Positions 27,094 through 35,931 of a stretch of 64,000 nt of DNA are shown here, piece by piece. How positions within the stretch are numbered: the stretch's first letter is position 1; every line of letters starts with the position of its first letter. The stretch comes from CAZSIA01 sp045126355 (GTDB taxonomy: Bacteria > Bacillota_I > Bacilli_A > Acholeplasmatales > Anaeroplasmataceae), in the NCBI GenBank assembly GCA_045126355.1, contig JBGVOE010000065.1, forward strand, positions 1 through 64,000, given 5' to 3'. The notes beneath the pieces were generated by a model. The model searched no databases. It saw only the letters and a list, made by a program, of their open reading frames with translations, and was not told the origin of the DNA. The position numbers were made by a program, and so were the translations under genes.

Positions 27094-27121
27094 TTGACTT
27101 TATATTTTATTATTCTATAAT
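27094..27121 (+). promoter_or_regulatory. SigA-type promoter of the thrS leader
   Basis: TTGACT at 27094-27099, a 16-base spacer and TATAAT at 27116-27121; the -35 box begins right after the upstream stop codon. Confidence 0.82.
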
Positions 27122-27127
27122 AAAGAT

Positions 27128-27349
27128 AGTAACTGTGAAAAGGATACGACAAATATAATTTTTATTTCAGAGAGTAAGCGGAAGGTGCAAGCTTATATAA
27201 AAACTATTTGCCACTACCTTGGAGTTGTCTTCGAAAGAAAGACCGTATGTCTGCGTTAAAGATTCAAAGAGCTAGTAACTTATTTACTAGAACTAAGGTG
27301 GTACCGCGATTATAATCGTCCTTAACTTTTTTTGTTAAGGACTTTTTTT
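27128..27349 (+). ncRNA. T-box leader for thrS (specifier ACT, threonine)
   Basis: T-box sequence AAGGTGGTACCGCG at 27295-27308, then a terminator with GTCCTTAAC (27318-27326) and GTTAAGGAC (27334-27342) followed by seven T. In stem I, AAGG/CCTT and AAATA/TATTT helices enclose a loop containing ACT (27213-27215) followed by A, a threonine specifier. This agrees with the downstream threonyl-tRNA synthetase. Uncharged tRNA-Thr should stabilise the antiterminator. Confidence 0.95.
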
Positions 27350-27369
27350 ATTAAAAGGAGGAAAAAAAC

Positions 27370-29274
27370 ATGGTAAAATTACAATTTCCAGATGGAAGCT
27401 TTAGAGAGTATGAAGAAGGTATTGAAGTTATTAAAGTAGCTGAAATGATTTCAGTATCACTTAAGAAAAAATGTGTTGCTGCAAAATTAAATGATGTATT
27501 AGTTGATTTAGATACTAAGATTAATAGTGATTCTAGTATTGTTTTTGTGACTACTGATAGTCCAGAAGCATTTGAAATCTTAAATCATTCTACTGCGCAT
27601 TTATTAGCACATGCAGTTAGTATCTTATATCCAAATGCAAAAATGGGTGTAGGACCAGCAATTGAAGAAGGATTCTATTATGACTTTGATTTTGGTGATA
27701 CTAAATTAGAACCAGCTGATTTAGTTAAAATCGAAAAGAAAATGGTTGAATTATCTAATAAAGAAATCGCTATTTCTCATTATGATTTATCAAAAGAAGA
27801 AGCTAAGAAATTAATGGCTAATGACCCTTATAAAGTAGAATTAATTGAAGCAGTAGAAGGTGATACTGTTCACGTTTATGATCAAGGTGGTTACCTTGAA
27901 ATTTGTCGTGGACCACATATGACTACTACTAAAAAGAGTCGTTATTTTAAATTATTAAGTATCGCTGGTGCGTACTGGAGAGGCGATTCTAATAATAAGA
28001 TGTTAACAAGAATTTATGGAACTAGCTGGTTTAGTGAAGATAAATTAAAAGAACATTTACAAAATCTTGAAGATCGTAAATTACGTGATCACCGTAAAAT
28101 TGGTAGAGAATTAGAATTATTTATGATTAGTGATTACGGGCCAGGATTCCCATTCTGGTTACCAAAAGGTATGTTACTTAAAAATGCATTAGTAAATTAC
28201 TGGACTGATGTACATACTAAAGCTGGATATCATTTTATTCAAACACCTATTATGTTAAATAGAGAATTATGGGAAACTAGTGGTCACTGGTTTAACTATA
28301 AAGAAAATATGTATACATCTACTATTGATGATAGTGAATTTGCTATTAAACCAATGAACTGTCCAGGTGGAATGTTAGTTTATAAAAACGCAATTCATTC
28401 ATATCGTGATTTTCCATTACGTTTAGCTGAACTTGGTTTAGTTCACCGTCATGAAGCAAGTGGTGCTTTAAATGGTTTATTTAGAGTTAGAACATTTACT
28501 CAAGATGACGCACACGTATTTATGACTGAAGAACAAATAACTGATGAAATTGCAAATATTATTTCATTATATAAACAAGTATATGAAGTGTTTGGTTTAA
28601 AATTCCATATTGAATTATCTACTAGACCTGAGGAAAAATATATTGGTGAAATCTCTACTTGGGATATTGCTGAAAAAGCATTAGCTCTTGCTTGTGAAAA
28701 AGCTGGTTTTGCTTATAAATTAAATCCTGGTGATGGTGCATTCTATGGTCCTAAATTAGACTTCAAATTAAAAGATTCAATGAACCGTATCTGGCAATGT
28801 GGTACTATCCAATTAGATATGAACTTACCAGAAAGATTTGATTTAACTTATGTTTCTGAAGATGGTAGCAAGAAACGTCCTGTAATGGTTCATAGAGCAT
28901 TATTTGGTTCTTTAGAAAGATTCATTGGTATTATTACAGAACATTATGCTGGAGCATTCCCAACTTGGTTAGCTCCTGTACAAGTTAGAGTAATTCCTGT
29001 AAATATGAACTTCCATCATGCTTACTGTGAAGAATTAAAGAAATTATTATTAGATAATGGTATTAGAGTTGAAGAAGATTACCGTGATGAAAAATTAGGT
29101 TATAAGATTAGAGAAAGTCAAACTGCAAAAGTTCCTTATACTTTAGTTATCGGTGATAACGAAGTAGCTAATAACTTAGTAACTTACCGTAAACATGGTA
29201 CTCAAGCTCAAGTTACTGTAAGTGTAGCTGAATTTGTAAATTTAATTTTAGAACATAATAAAAATCATAATTAA
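27370..29274 (+). CDS. thrS: Threonyl-tRNA synthetase
   Basis: 634 residues, usual full length. Domain order: N-terminal TGS domain (1-60), editing domain with HSTAHLLAH, catalytic class II core (motif 2 region VHRHEASGALNGLFRVRTF, zinc ligand in MNCPGG, motif 3 in HRALFGSLERF), and a C-terminal anticodon-binding domain. It charges tRNA-Thr. Controlled by the T-box leader just upstream; AAAAGGAGG precedes the ATG. The transketolase gene follows after 18 bases. Confidence 0.98.
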   Translation: MVKLQFPDGSFREYEEGIEVIKVAEMISVSLKKKCVAAKLNDVLVDLDTKINSDSSIVFVTTDSPEAFEILNHSTAHLLAHAVSILYPNAKMGVGPAIEEGFYYDFDFGDTKLEPADLVKIEKKMVELSNKEIAISHYDLSKEEAKKLMANDPYKVELIEAVEGDTVHVYDQGGYLEICRGPHMTTTKKSRYFKLLSIAGAYWRGDSNNKMLTRIYGTSWFSEDKLKEHLQNLEDRKLRDHRKIGRELELFMISDYGPGFPFWLPKGMLLKNALVNYWTDVHTKAGYHFIQTPIMLNRELWETSGHWFNYKENMYTSTIDDSEFAIKPMNCPGGMLVYKNAIHSYRDFPLRLAELGLVHRHEASGALNGLFRVRTFTQDDAHVFMTEEQITDEIANIISLYKQVYEVFGLKFHIELSTRPEEKYIGEISTWDIAEKALALACEKAGFAYKLNPGDGAFYGPKLDFKLKDSMNRIWQCGTIQLDMNLPERFDLTYVSEDGSKKRPVMVHRALFGSLERFIGIITEHYAGAFPTWLAPVQVRVIPVNMNFHHAYCEELKKLLLDNGIRVEEDYRDEKLGYKIRESQTAKVPYTLVIGDNEVANNLVTYRKHGTQAQVTVSVAEFVNLILEHNKNHN

Positions 29275-29292
29275 AAATAAAAGGAGATAACT

Positions 29293-31218
29293 ATGAATAG
29301 TAAAAGATTAGTTAGTGCTTTAAGAATTTTATCTACAGATGCTATTAATAAAGCTAAAAGTGGGCACCCAGGTATTTGTTTAGGGGCAGCTCCAATTATG
29401 GCGGCTTTATTAAATCATATGAATATTACACCAGAATGTAAAGATTGGATGAACCGTGACCGTTTCATTCTTTCAGCTGGTCATGGTGCACCACTACTAT
29501 ATAGTGCACTTCATTTTGCTGGATATGATATCAGTATGTCTGATATGAAAAATTTACGTCAATTAGGTAGTGTTACTGCAGGTCATCCCGAATGCGATTT
29601 AGTAAAAGGCATTGACGCATCTACTGGACCTTTAGGTCAAGGTATTGCGATGGGTGTTGGTATGGCAATGGCTAATCGCTATTATGCTGCTAAATTCAAT
29701 ACTGAAGATATTACTTTATTTGATAACTACACATATGTTTTATGTGGCGATGGCTGTTTACAAGAAGGTGTAGCACTTGAGGCTTTAAGTATTTGTGGTC
29801 ATCAACAATTAGATAAATTTATTCTATTATTTGATTCTAATGATATTCAATTAGATGGTGAAACTAATATGACTATTAGTGAGAATACTAAAGCTAAATA
29901 TGAAGCAATGGGCTTTAACTATATTTTAGTTGAAGATGGAAATAGTGTTGAAAAAATTTCTCATGCTATTTCTTTAGCTAAGAGTCAAAATGGAAAACCT
30001 TCATTTATTGAAGTCCGTACTGTAATTGGATATGGTTCTAATATGGAAGGTACATGTGCTTGTCATGGAGCTCCAATTGGTGAAGAAAACTCTAATTTAA
30101 TTAGAAGTAAATTTGGTTGGGATTATCCACCATTTGAAATTCCAAGTGATTTATATGAAGAAGTTAAAACTACAATTTCTAGCTTAGGTGGAGCAAAATA
30201 CGCTTCATGGGTAGATTCTTATAAATTATATAAAGAAAAATATAGCGAAAAAGCAACGGAACTTGAAAAATTCTTAGCTAATGATTTTGAATTACCTATG
30301 ATGGAAGAAGTTGCAGAAGGATTTGATGAAGCTACTAGAAAATCTGGTGGTAAAGTATTAACTGCTTTCCAAAAGGTTTGTCCTAATTTATTAGGTGGGT
30401 CTGCTGACTTAACTAAATCAACTAATGCTAAAGGATTAGATGGTAATTTCACTAAAGAAAATCCTTTAGGAAGAAATATTTGTTATGGTGTTAGAGAACA
30501 TGCAATGGGCGCTATTGCTAATGGTATTACTTTATATGGAGGATTACGTACATTTACTGGTGGGTTCTTTGTATTTAGTGATTATATGAAACCAGCTATT
30601 AGAATGGCTGCTTTAATGAAAATACCTACTATCTTTGTATTCTCACATGATAGTATTATGGTTGGTGAAGATGGTCCTACTCATGAACCAATTGAACAAT
30701 TAATAGCTTTACGTACTATTCCAAACTGTAATGTTATTCGTCCTGCGGATGCAAGAGAGACTTATGAAGCATTTAAGATAGCTTATACTTCACACGAAAC
30801 TCCTACTGTAATTGTTTTATCAAGACAAAACTTAGTAGTTACAGAAACTAATGGACAATTAGTTAATAAAGGTGCATATATTGTTAAAGATTCTAAAGAT
30901 CTTCAATATATCTTATTAGCTACAGGTTCTGAAGTATCTTTAGCTTATGAAGTAGCTAAGATGATTGATGGTGTAAGAGTTGTTTCTATGCCAAGTGAAT
31001 TCTTATTTGAACAACAAGATGAAGAATATAAAAATAGTATTTTACCTGATAGAAGTAAAACAATCGCTATTGAAATGGGAGTTAGCGCCGGTTGGTATAA
31101 ATACGCAAGTAGGGTAATTGGTATTGATACATTTGGCTTAAGTGCTCCAGCTAAAGTTGTAGCTAATCATTTTGGATTTACACCTGAGGCAGTAGCTAAT
31201 AAAATTTTAAATAAATAG
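29293..31218 (+). CDS. tkt: Transketolase
   Basis: 641 residues. Thiamine diphosphate motif GDGCLQEG near residue 155 and the pyrimidine-binding domain with VREHAMGAIANG are clear, as are SGHPGICLGAAP at the start and the transketolase HGAP loops. It transfers two-carbon units between sugars of the pentose phosphate pathway, which fits the pentose-releasing enzymes at 5973 and 10360. It lies 18 bases after thrS, so it is probably also under the T-box. A strong terminator follows. Confidence 0.96.
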   Translation: MNSKRLVSALRILSTDAINKAKSGHPGICLGAAPIMAALLNHMNITPECKDWMNRDRFILSAGHGAPLLYSALHFAGYDISMSDMKNLRQLGSVTAGHPECDLVKGIDASTGPLGQGIAMGVGMAMANRYYAAKFNTEDITLFDNYTYVLCGDGCLQEGVALEALSICGHQQLDKFILLFDSNDIQLDGETNMTISENTKAKYEAMGFNYILVEDGNSVEKISHAISLAKSQNGKPSFIEVRTVIGYGSNMEGTCACHGAPIGEENSNLIRSKFGWDYPPFEIPSDLYEEVKTTISSLGGAKYASWVDSYKLYKEKYSEKATELEKFLANDFELPMMEEVAEGFDEATRKSGGKVLTAFQKVCPNLLGGSADLTKSTNAKGLDGNFTKENPLGRNICYGVREHAMGAIANGITLYGGLRTFTGGFFVFSDYMKPAIRMAALMKIPTIFVFSHDSIMVGEDGPTHEPIEQLIALRTIPNCNVIRPADARETYEAFKIAYTSHETPTVIVLSRQNLVVTETNGQLVNKGAYIVKDSKDLQYILLATGSEVSLAYEVAKMIDGVRVVSMPSEFLFEQQDEEYKNSILPDRSKTIAIEMGVSAGWYKYASRVIGIDTFGLSAPAKVVANHFGFTPEAVANKILNK

Positions 31219-31227
31219 TTTATATTT

Positions 31228-31250
31228 AAAGCACCTTAGTGGTGCTTTTT
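31228..31250 (+). terminator. Terminator after tkt
   Basis: AAAGCACC-TTAGT-GGTGCTTT followed by further T: a perfect 8-bp stem with a T run. Confidence 0.9.
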
Positions 31251-31307
31251 ATATTATATTAATTTATTTTTTAAAAAAATATGATATACTACTAAAGGTG
31301 ATGAATT

Positions 31308-32648
31308 ATGATGGATGCAATTTGTGCAATCGCGACTTCCTATGGTTCTGGGGCAATTAGTATTGTTAGAGCTAGTGGAAAAGATTCTATAAAAATGATA
31401 AATGAAATATTCAAAGGACCTGATTTAACAAAAGTTAAATCTCATACAATTAGTTATGGTAGTATTGTTTATGAAGGTGAAGTAATCGATGAAGTATTAG
31501 TTTCAGTATTTTTACCTCCTAGAACTTATACAAGAGAAGAAATTGTTGAGATTAACTGTCACGGTGGGATGTTTGTAACTAATAAAATACTTGAAACATT
31601 ACTTAAAATTGGTTTTAGATTAGCTGATAGTGGTGAGTTTACAAAAAGAGCGTATTTAAATGGACGTATTGACTTAACTCAAGCTGAAGCTGTAATGGAT
31701 ATTATTAGTAGTGGTAATGATATGATGCTGAAAAATTCTAACAAGGCATTAAGAAAAGAAATTACTAAAATGATTACATCATTACGTGAAAGATTGTTAG
31801 GGTTGATTGCAAAAATCGAAGTTAATATTGACTACCCTGAATATGATGATGCTATTGAAATGACTAATGAAATCATTATTCCAGAGTTAACAAGTATTAA
31901 AGAAGAAGTAAATACAATCTTAGAACATTCAAAAATTGGTAAGAGCTTATCTTATGGTATAAATACAGCTATTATTGGTAGACCTAATGTAGGTAAGAGT
32001 AGTTTACTTAATATGTTATTAGAAGAAGAAAAAGCAATTGTATCTCATTTTGCTGGTACTACTCGTGATATTATTGAAGGTAAGTTAAATATTGGTAATA
32101 TTACTTTAAACTTAATCGATACAGCTGGTATTAGAGAATCAGATGACTATGTAGAACAAATTGGTATTACGAAAGCAAAAGAAGTTTTAGAAAAAGCCGA
32201 ATTAGTTTTATTAGTTTTAGATAATAGTAATATTACTGAATATGATCAACAACTTCTTAAATTAACTGAAAATAAAAATAGAATTATTATTTTAAATAAA
32301 ATGGATTTAAATAATAAAGCTAATATTGATTTACCTCATATAATGATTAGTGCATTAAAAGGTGAAGGCTTAAGAGAAATTGAGGCTGAAATTATTAAGA
32401 TTGCTAAGATTAATGAGTTAAATAAAGTTGATGCTACTTACTTAACTAATGCTAGACAAGTAAGTAAATTACAACTAGCTTATAATGCTATATTAGATGC
32501 AATCGCATCTTCTAACATTTACTTACCAGTTGATATGGTAGAATTAGATATAAAGAAAGCATGGGACATTTTAGGAGAAATTATTGGTATTAGTAGTGGT
32601 GATGAACTAATCAATGAATTATTCTCTAAGTTCTGTTTAGGTAAATAA
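31308..32648 (+). CDS. mnmE: tRNA modification GTPase MnmE
   Basis: 446 residues. The N-terminal folate-binding domain starts with DAICAIATSYGSGAISIVRASG. The helical domain holds an inserted G domain with GRPNVGKSS, DTAGIRE and NKMD, and the C-terminus ends FCLGK, the conserved CxGK tail that carries the modification cysteine. With MnmG it makes the carboxymethylaminomethyl group at U34 of tRNAs. Start ATG 31308 is directly followed by a second ATG; AAAGGTGATG is upstream. Confidence 0.97.
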   Translation: MMDAICAIATSYGSGAISIVRASGKDSIKMINEIFKGPDLTKVKSHTISYGSIVYEGEVIDEVLVSVFLPPRTYTREEIVEINCHGGMFVTNKILETLLKIGFRLADSGEFTKRAYLNGRIDLTQAEAVMDIISSGNDMMLKNSNKALRKEITKMITSLRERLLGLIAKIEVNIDYPEYDDAIEMTNEIIIPELTSIKEEVNTILEHSKIGKSLSYGINTAIIGRPNVGKSSLLNMLLEEEKAIVSHFAGTTRDIIEGKLNIGNITLNLIDTAGIRESDDYVEQIGITKAKEVLEKAELVLLVLDNSNITEYDQQLLKLTENKNRIIILNKMDLNNKANIDLPHIMISALKGEGLREIEAEIIKIAKINELNKVDATYLTNARQVSKLQLAYNAILDAIASSNIYLPVDMVELDIKKAWDILGEIIGISSGDELINELFSKFCLGK

Positions 32649-32650
32649 TT

Positions 32651-33163
32651 ATGAAATTTTTAGTGTTAACAGATATTCACGGTTCTAGCAAATACCTTAA
32701 GCTAGCTATAGAAAAATATAATGAATTAAAGTGCGAAAAAATATTGTTGTTAGGCGACATTTTGTATCACGGACCTCGCAACGATTTACCACTTGAATAC
32801 AATCCTAAAGAAGTTATAAATATCTTAAATGGTTATAAAGATAAGATATTATGTGTTAAAGGAAATTGTGATGCAGAAGTAGATGAAATGGTATTAGAAT
32901 TCCCATTATATCCAACTGTTATGATTAATGTAGGTGGCGCTAAATTAGAGTTAGTACATGGTCATAATTTAGAAGAGTGTAGTGGTGAAGGATACATTCT
33001 TCACGGACATACTCATGTAAATAATGTTACCGATAATATTATTAATATTGGTTCATTATCTATTCCTAAAGATGGCCATCATACATATGCTTTAATTGAA
33101 GATGATATGCTTACATCATTTGATTTATTAACTGATAAAGTTATTATGAGTGTGAAGTTATGA
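32651..33163 (+). CDS. YfcE/MJ0936-type metallophosphoesterase
   Basis: 170 residues with the metallophosphoesterase blocks DIHGS, GDILYHGPRN, GNCD, HGHN and GHTHV in order. The short single-domain form matches YfcE/MJ0936 phosphodiesterases, which hydrolyse phosphodiester bonds with Mn or Ni; the physiological substrate is uncertain. The stop codon overlaps the next start (ATGA). Confidence 0.88.
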   Translation: MKFLVLTDIHGSSKYLKLAIEKYNELKCEKILLLGDILYHGPRNDLPLEYNPKEVINILNGYKDKILCVKGNCDAEVDEMVLEFPLYPTVMINVGGAKLELVHGHNLEECSGEGYILHGHTHVNNVTDNIINIGSLSIPKDGHHTYALIEDDMLTSFDLLTDKVIMSVKL

Positions 33164-33798
33164 GTTTTATAGTATTTGATTTAGATGGTACATTAGTTGA
33201 AACAATATACGATATCGCTAATAGTATGAATAAAGCATTAGCAGAATTTGGTTATAATACTCATCCACTTGATAAATATCGTGAATTTATTGGTGAAGGC
33301 GTTATTGTTTTAACTAAAAGAGCGATAGGAGAAGAAGTAAGTGATGAGACTGTCCAAAGGGTTGTTGATCGTTATAATGAAATTTATAAAGATAACTGTC
33401 TTAATCTTAGCGAACCTTATCCTAATATGATTAATGTATTAGATGAGTTAATTAATAAAGGATATAAATTAGCTGTTATATCTAATAAACCAGACCCTGA
33501 TACAATTAAGATTGTAAAACATTATTTTGCTTTTAGATTTACATATATTGCTGGTAGTAAAAAAAGTGTTGCTAGAAAACCAGCAACAGAAGCTATGGAA
33601 ATCTTAATGAAAGAATATGATTTAGGTATTAATGATATTACTTATGTTGGTGATTCAAGATATGATGCTTTATTTGCAGAAAATTGTGGATGTGAATATT
33701 TCTTATTTGAATATGGTTACGATAAGAAAGAAATTATTCACAAATTTAATCCAAAAGCATTTTTGTTAAAACCAACTGATTTATTAAAATATTTCTAA
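33160..33798 (+). CDS. HAD-family phosphatase, phosphoglycolate-phosphatase-like
   Basis: 212 residues. HAD motif I FDLDGTLVET, motif II in AVISNKPD, a lysine in ARKP, and motif IV GDSRYDALFA. A helical cap lies between motifs I and II, as in Gph/PpaX. It may remove phosphoglycolate formed by DNA repair or hydrolyse another small phosphate ester; the specificity is open. Translation is coupled to the upstream phosphoesterase by a 4-base overlap. Confidence 0.88.
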   Translation: MSFIVFDLDGTLVETIYDIANSMNKALAEFGYNTHPLDKYREFIGEGVIVLTKRAIGEEVSDETVQRVVDRYNEIYKDNCLNLSEPYPNMINVLDELINKGYKLAVISNKPDPDTIKIVKHYFAFRFTYIAGSKKSVARKPATEAMEILMKEYDLGINDITYVGDSRYDALFAENCGCEYFLFEYGYDKKEIIHKFNPKAFLLKPTDLLKYF

Positions 33799-33841
33799 AT
33801 TGTTTAATTTTTAGATAAATTTATTAAATTCTTATAATAGA

Positions 33842-33880
33842 AAAAATAGAACCAACATTTATTCTTGTTGGTTCTATTTT
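33842..33880. terminator. Bidirectional terminator between HAD and SDR genes
   Basis: AAAATAGAACCAACA and TGTTGGTTCTATTTT form a perfect 15-bp stem around an 8-base loop, with A and T runs on either side, serving both converging genes. Confidence 0.9.
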
Positions 33881-33882
33881 CT

Positions 33883-34587
33883 TTATATTTCTAGTTTCCA
33901 GTTGAAATCATTGTGATAGATCATTTGTTTTGTCATTCCACCATCAATACAAATATTTTCACCAGTTATAAATGAAGCCTTATCACTGCATAAAAATAAT
34001 ACCATATTAGCGATATCTATTGGACTTCCTATTTTTCCAGCTGGATGTTGGGTGATATCTGCTCCGTAAAACTCTTGGTTTGTTGTATCAATCCACCCTG
34101 GTGATATTGAATTAACTCTTACTTTATGTGCTAATGAGACGGCTAAGGCGTGAGTTAATGCATGGATGCCACCTTTACTTGCTGTATAACTTTCGGTTTG
34201 TGGTTGACTCATTCTATCCCTAGATGATGATATATTGATAATAGAAGCACCTTCATTAAAATATGGCATAAATAATTTTGATAAATAAAATGGTGCAGTT
34301 ACTCCAACACTTAAGGCGTAATTAAATTCTTCATAACTGCATTCACTAATTCCTTTACTTAATGGTGGTGCATTATTAATTAAAAAATCAATTTTCCCTT
34401 CTTTTTTAATTACATATTCAAAGAAATTATGTAGTGTATTTTTATCTGCGATATCACCTACAAAATGATCACCTTCACATATATCAATTACATAACAACG
34501 ACAATTTTGTTTTATAAATTCTTCATATATGGCTTTACCAATCCCATTAGCTCCACCTGTAATGACACACACTTTATCTTTAAACAT
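33883..34587 (-). CDS. Short-chain dehydrogenase/reductase
   Basis: 234 residues. NAD(P)-binding motif TGGANGIGK at the N-terminus, NNAPP in place of the usual NNAG, and the catalytic Ser-Tyr-Lys pattern with YTASK; the C-terminal GENICIDGG is typical of classical SDRs. Oxidoreductase on an unknown alcohol or carbonyl substrate. Single gene; AGAGGTG lies 6 bases before the minus-strand ATG. No neighbouring genes suggest its pathway. Confidence 0.9.
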   Translation of the reverse strand: MFKDKVCVITGGANGIGKAIYEEFIKQNCRCYVIDICEGDHFVGDIADKNTLHNFFEYVIKKEGKIDFLINNAPPLSKGISECSYEEFNYALSVGVTAPFYLSKLFMPYFNEGASIINISSSRDRMSQPQTESYTASKGGIHALTHALAVSLAHKVRVNSISPGWIDTTNQEFYGADITQHPAGKIGSPIDIANMVLFLCSDKASFITGENICIDGGMTKQMIYHNDFNWKLEI

Positions 34588-34830
34588 AAATCAACACCTC
34601 TTTTTAAATAGTATAGCATAAAAATATATATTTTAAATCAATCTTGAAAAAATAATATTAAGACAATATAAGATTTTTAAATTTATAATTAATCTTTTAT
34701 ATTTGTGGTACTAATTATATATTTATTAAATTATGAAAACTAGATAGTTAAGCCACATTTCTTAAAATTTTCTATTATGTTTTTTTAATTGTGAATATTA
34801 TAATTTTGTTGTCTAAAAATGTTTATAAAA

Positions 34831-34861
34831 ATAAAAAAACATTTTGCTTTTAACAAAATGT
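34831..34861 (-). terminator. Terminator of tRNA-Gly
   Basis: ACATTTTG (34839-34846) pairs with CAAAATGT (34854-34861). Read on the minus strand the hairpin is followed by GTTTTTTTA, a standard intrinsic terminator 17 bases after the tRNA CCA end. Confidence 0.85.
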
Positions 34862-34878
34862 CATAGGTATAAAAAAAG

Positions 34879-34953
34879 TGGAGCCACAGATGGGAATCGA
34901 ACCCACATCACAGCCTTGGCAAGGCCGTGTACTAACCATTGTACTACTGCGGC
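34879..34953 (-). tRNA. tRNA-Gly (anticodon GCC)
   Basis: 75 bases on the minus strand. The acceptor stem GCCGCAG pairs with CTGTGGC (one G-U pair), followed by TCCA with CCA encoded. The anticodon stem CGGCC/GGCTG encloses TTGCCAA, giving anticodon GCC. The T arm GTGGG-TTCGATT-CCCAT is standard. Confidence 0.97.
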
Positions 34954-34970
34954 ATCTATTAGCAAATACT

Positions 34971-34999
34971 ATTATATAAAAAACAAATTCCAAATGCAA
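34971..34999 (-). promoter_or_regulatory. Promoter of tRNA-Gly
   Basis: On the minus strand TTGCAT (34994-34999), a 17-base spacer, and a perfect TATAAT (34971-34976), ending 17 bases before the tRNA 5' end. Confidence 0.8.
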
Positions 35000-35187
35000 C
35001 TATTTTTTTTATTTTTTTTAAAAAAATTTTTTTAAATATTATTTAAAAGTTTTTATTGGTTAAAAATAGTAATATATTTGAAATTTGAAATCGTTTACAT
35101 GTTATATTAATAGAGATTTTTATCTTTAATTATAGTATAATTAATTGATTTTTTGTTTTTTATGCAAAAAAATGGAGTGAAATATAT

Positions 35188-35931
35188 ATGTTATTATTAA
35201 TTGACGTAGGGAATACTAATATTTGCATTGCTAGATATGAAGATGATATTTTACATGCATCTATTATTCGTATAACTACACTTTTAAATCGTAGTTGTGA
35301 TGAATACTATTTAATTATTAAAGAAATGATCAAACTAGATAATGTAAGTAGTGTTGCTATTTCGTCTGTTGTACCTGAAGTTACAACTATTTTAAATGAG
35401 ATGTGTTTGAAACATCTTAATATTACACCTCTTATTTTAGGACCAAAGGTGAAAACAGGTATTAGCATTATTTGTGATAATCCACGTGAGGTTGGCGCTG
35501 ATTTAATTTGCGATGTTGCCGCTGTTGAGTGTGATGAAGCATTAGTAATTGATTTAGGAACAGCTATTAAATATATTTATGTAAAAAATAAAGCTTTACG
35601 TGGTGTAGTTATTTCACCCGGTGTAGGTATAAGCATTAAAGCTTTAGTTAATAACACTGCCTTACTACCTGAGATTGAAATTAAAGCCCCTTTGAAGGTT
35701 TTAGGTACAAATACAATTAGTTGTATGCAATCAGGTGTTACGTATGGAGTTGCTAGTCAAGTAGATGGAATGATTGAACGAATTAGGAAAGAAGTTAACA
35801 ATCCTAATTTAAAAGTCATTGCTACTGGAGGACTTGCGAATTTAATTGTACCATTAACATTAAACGATATAGAAGTAGATAACTTACTTACTTTAAAAGG
35901 TCTACTTGCGATTTACAGGAGGAATATCTAA
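35188..35931 (+). CDS. coaX: Type III pantothenate kinase
   Basis: 247 residues. ASKHA-fold kinase with DVGNTNICIARY at the N-terminus, GADLICDVAA in the middle, and IDLGTAIKY for phosphate binding, the signature order of CoaX. It phosphorylates pantothenate as the first step of CoA synthesis and usually needs a monovalent cation. TGGAGTGA lies upstream. The last base of its stop codon starts the next gene (TAATG). Confidence 0.95.
   Translation: MLLLIDVGNTNICIARYEDDILHASIIRITTLLNRSCDEYYLIIKEMIKLDNVSSVAISSVVPEVTTILNEMCLKHLNITPLILGPKVKTGISIICDNPREVGADLICDVAAVECDEALVIDLGTAIKYIYVKNKALRGVVISPGVGISIKALVNNTALLPEIEIKAPLKVLGTNTISCMQSGVTYGVASQVDGMIERIRKEVNNPNLKVIATGGLANLIVPLTLNDIEVDNLLTLKGLLAIYRRNI

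Larger units (their letters stand above)
34588..35187. other. AT-rich intergenic region with one tRNA
   Basis: This 600-base stretch holds no protein gene I can support. It contains the minus-strand tRNA-Gly with its promoter and terminator (34831-34999) and otherwise AT-rich upstream regions for the SDR (left) and coaX (right). A TATAAT at 35136-35141 is a possible coaX -10 box, without a convincing -35. Confidence 0.7.

Noticed and set aside
34844..35035. 63-residue frame reading GATDGNRTHITALARPCTN
   Set aside because: It is the antisense of tRNA-Gly; such translations are a common artefact across tRNA genes.
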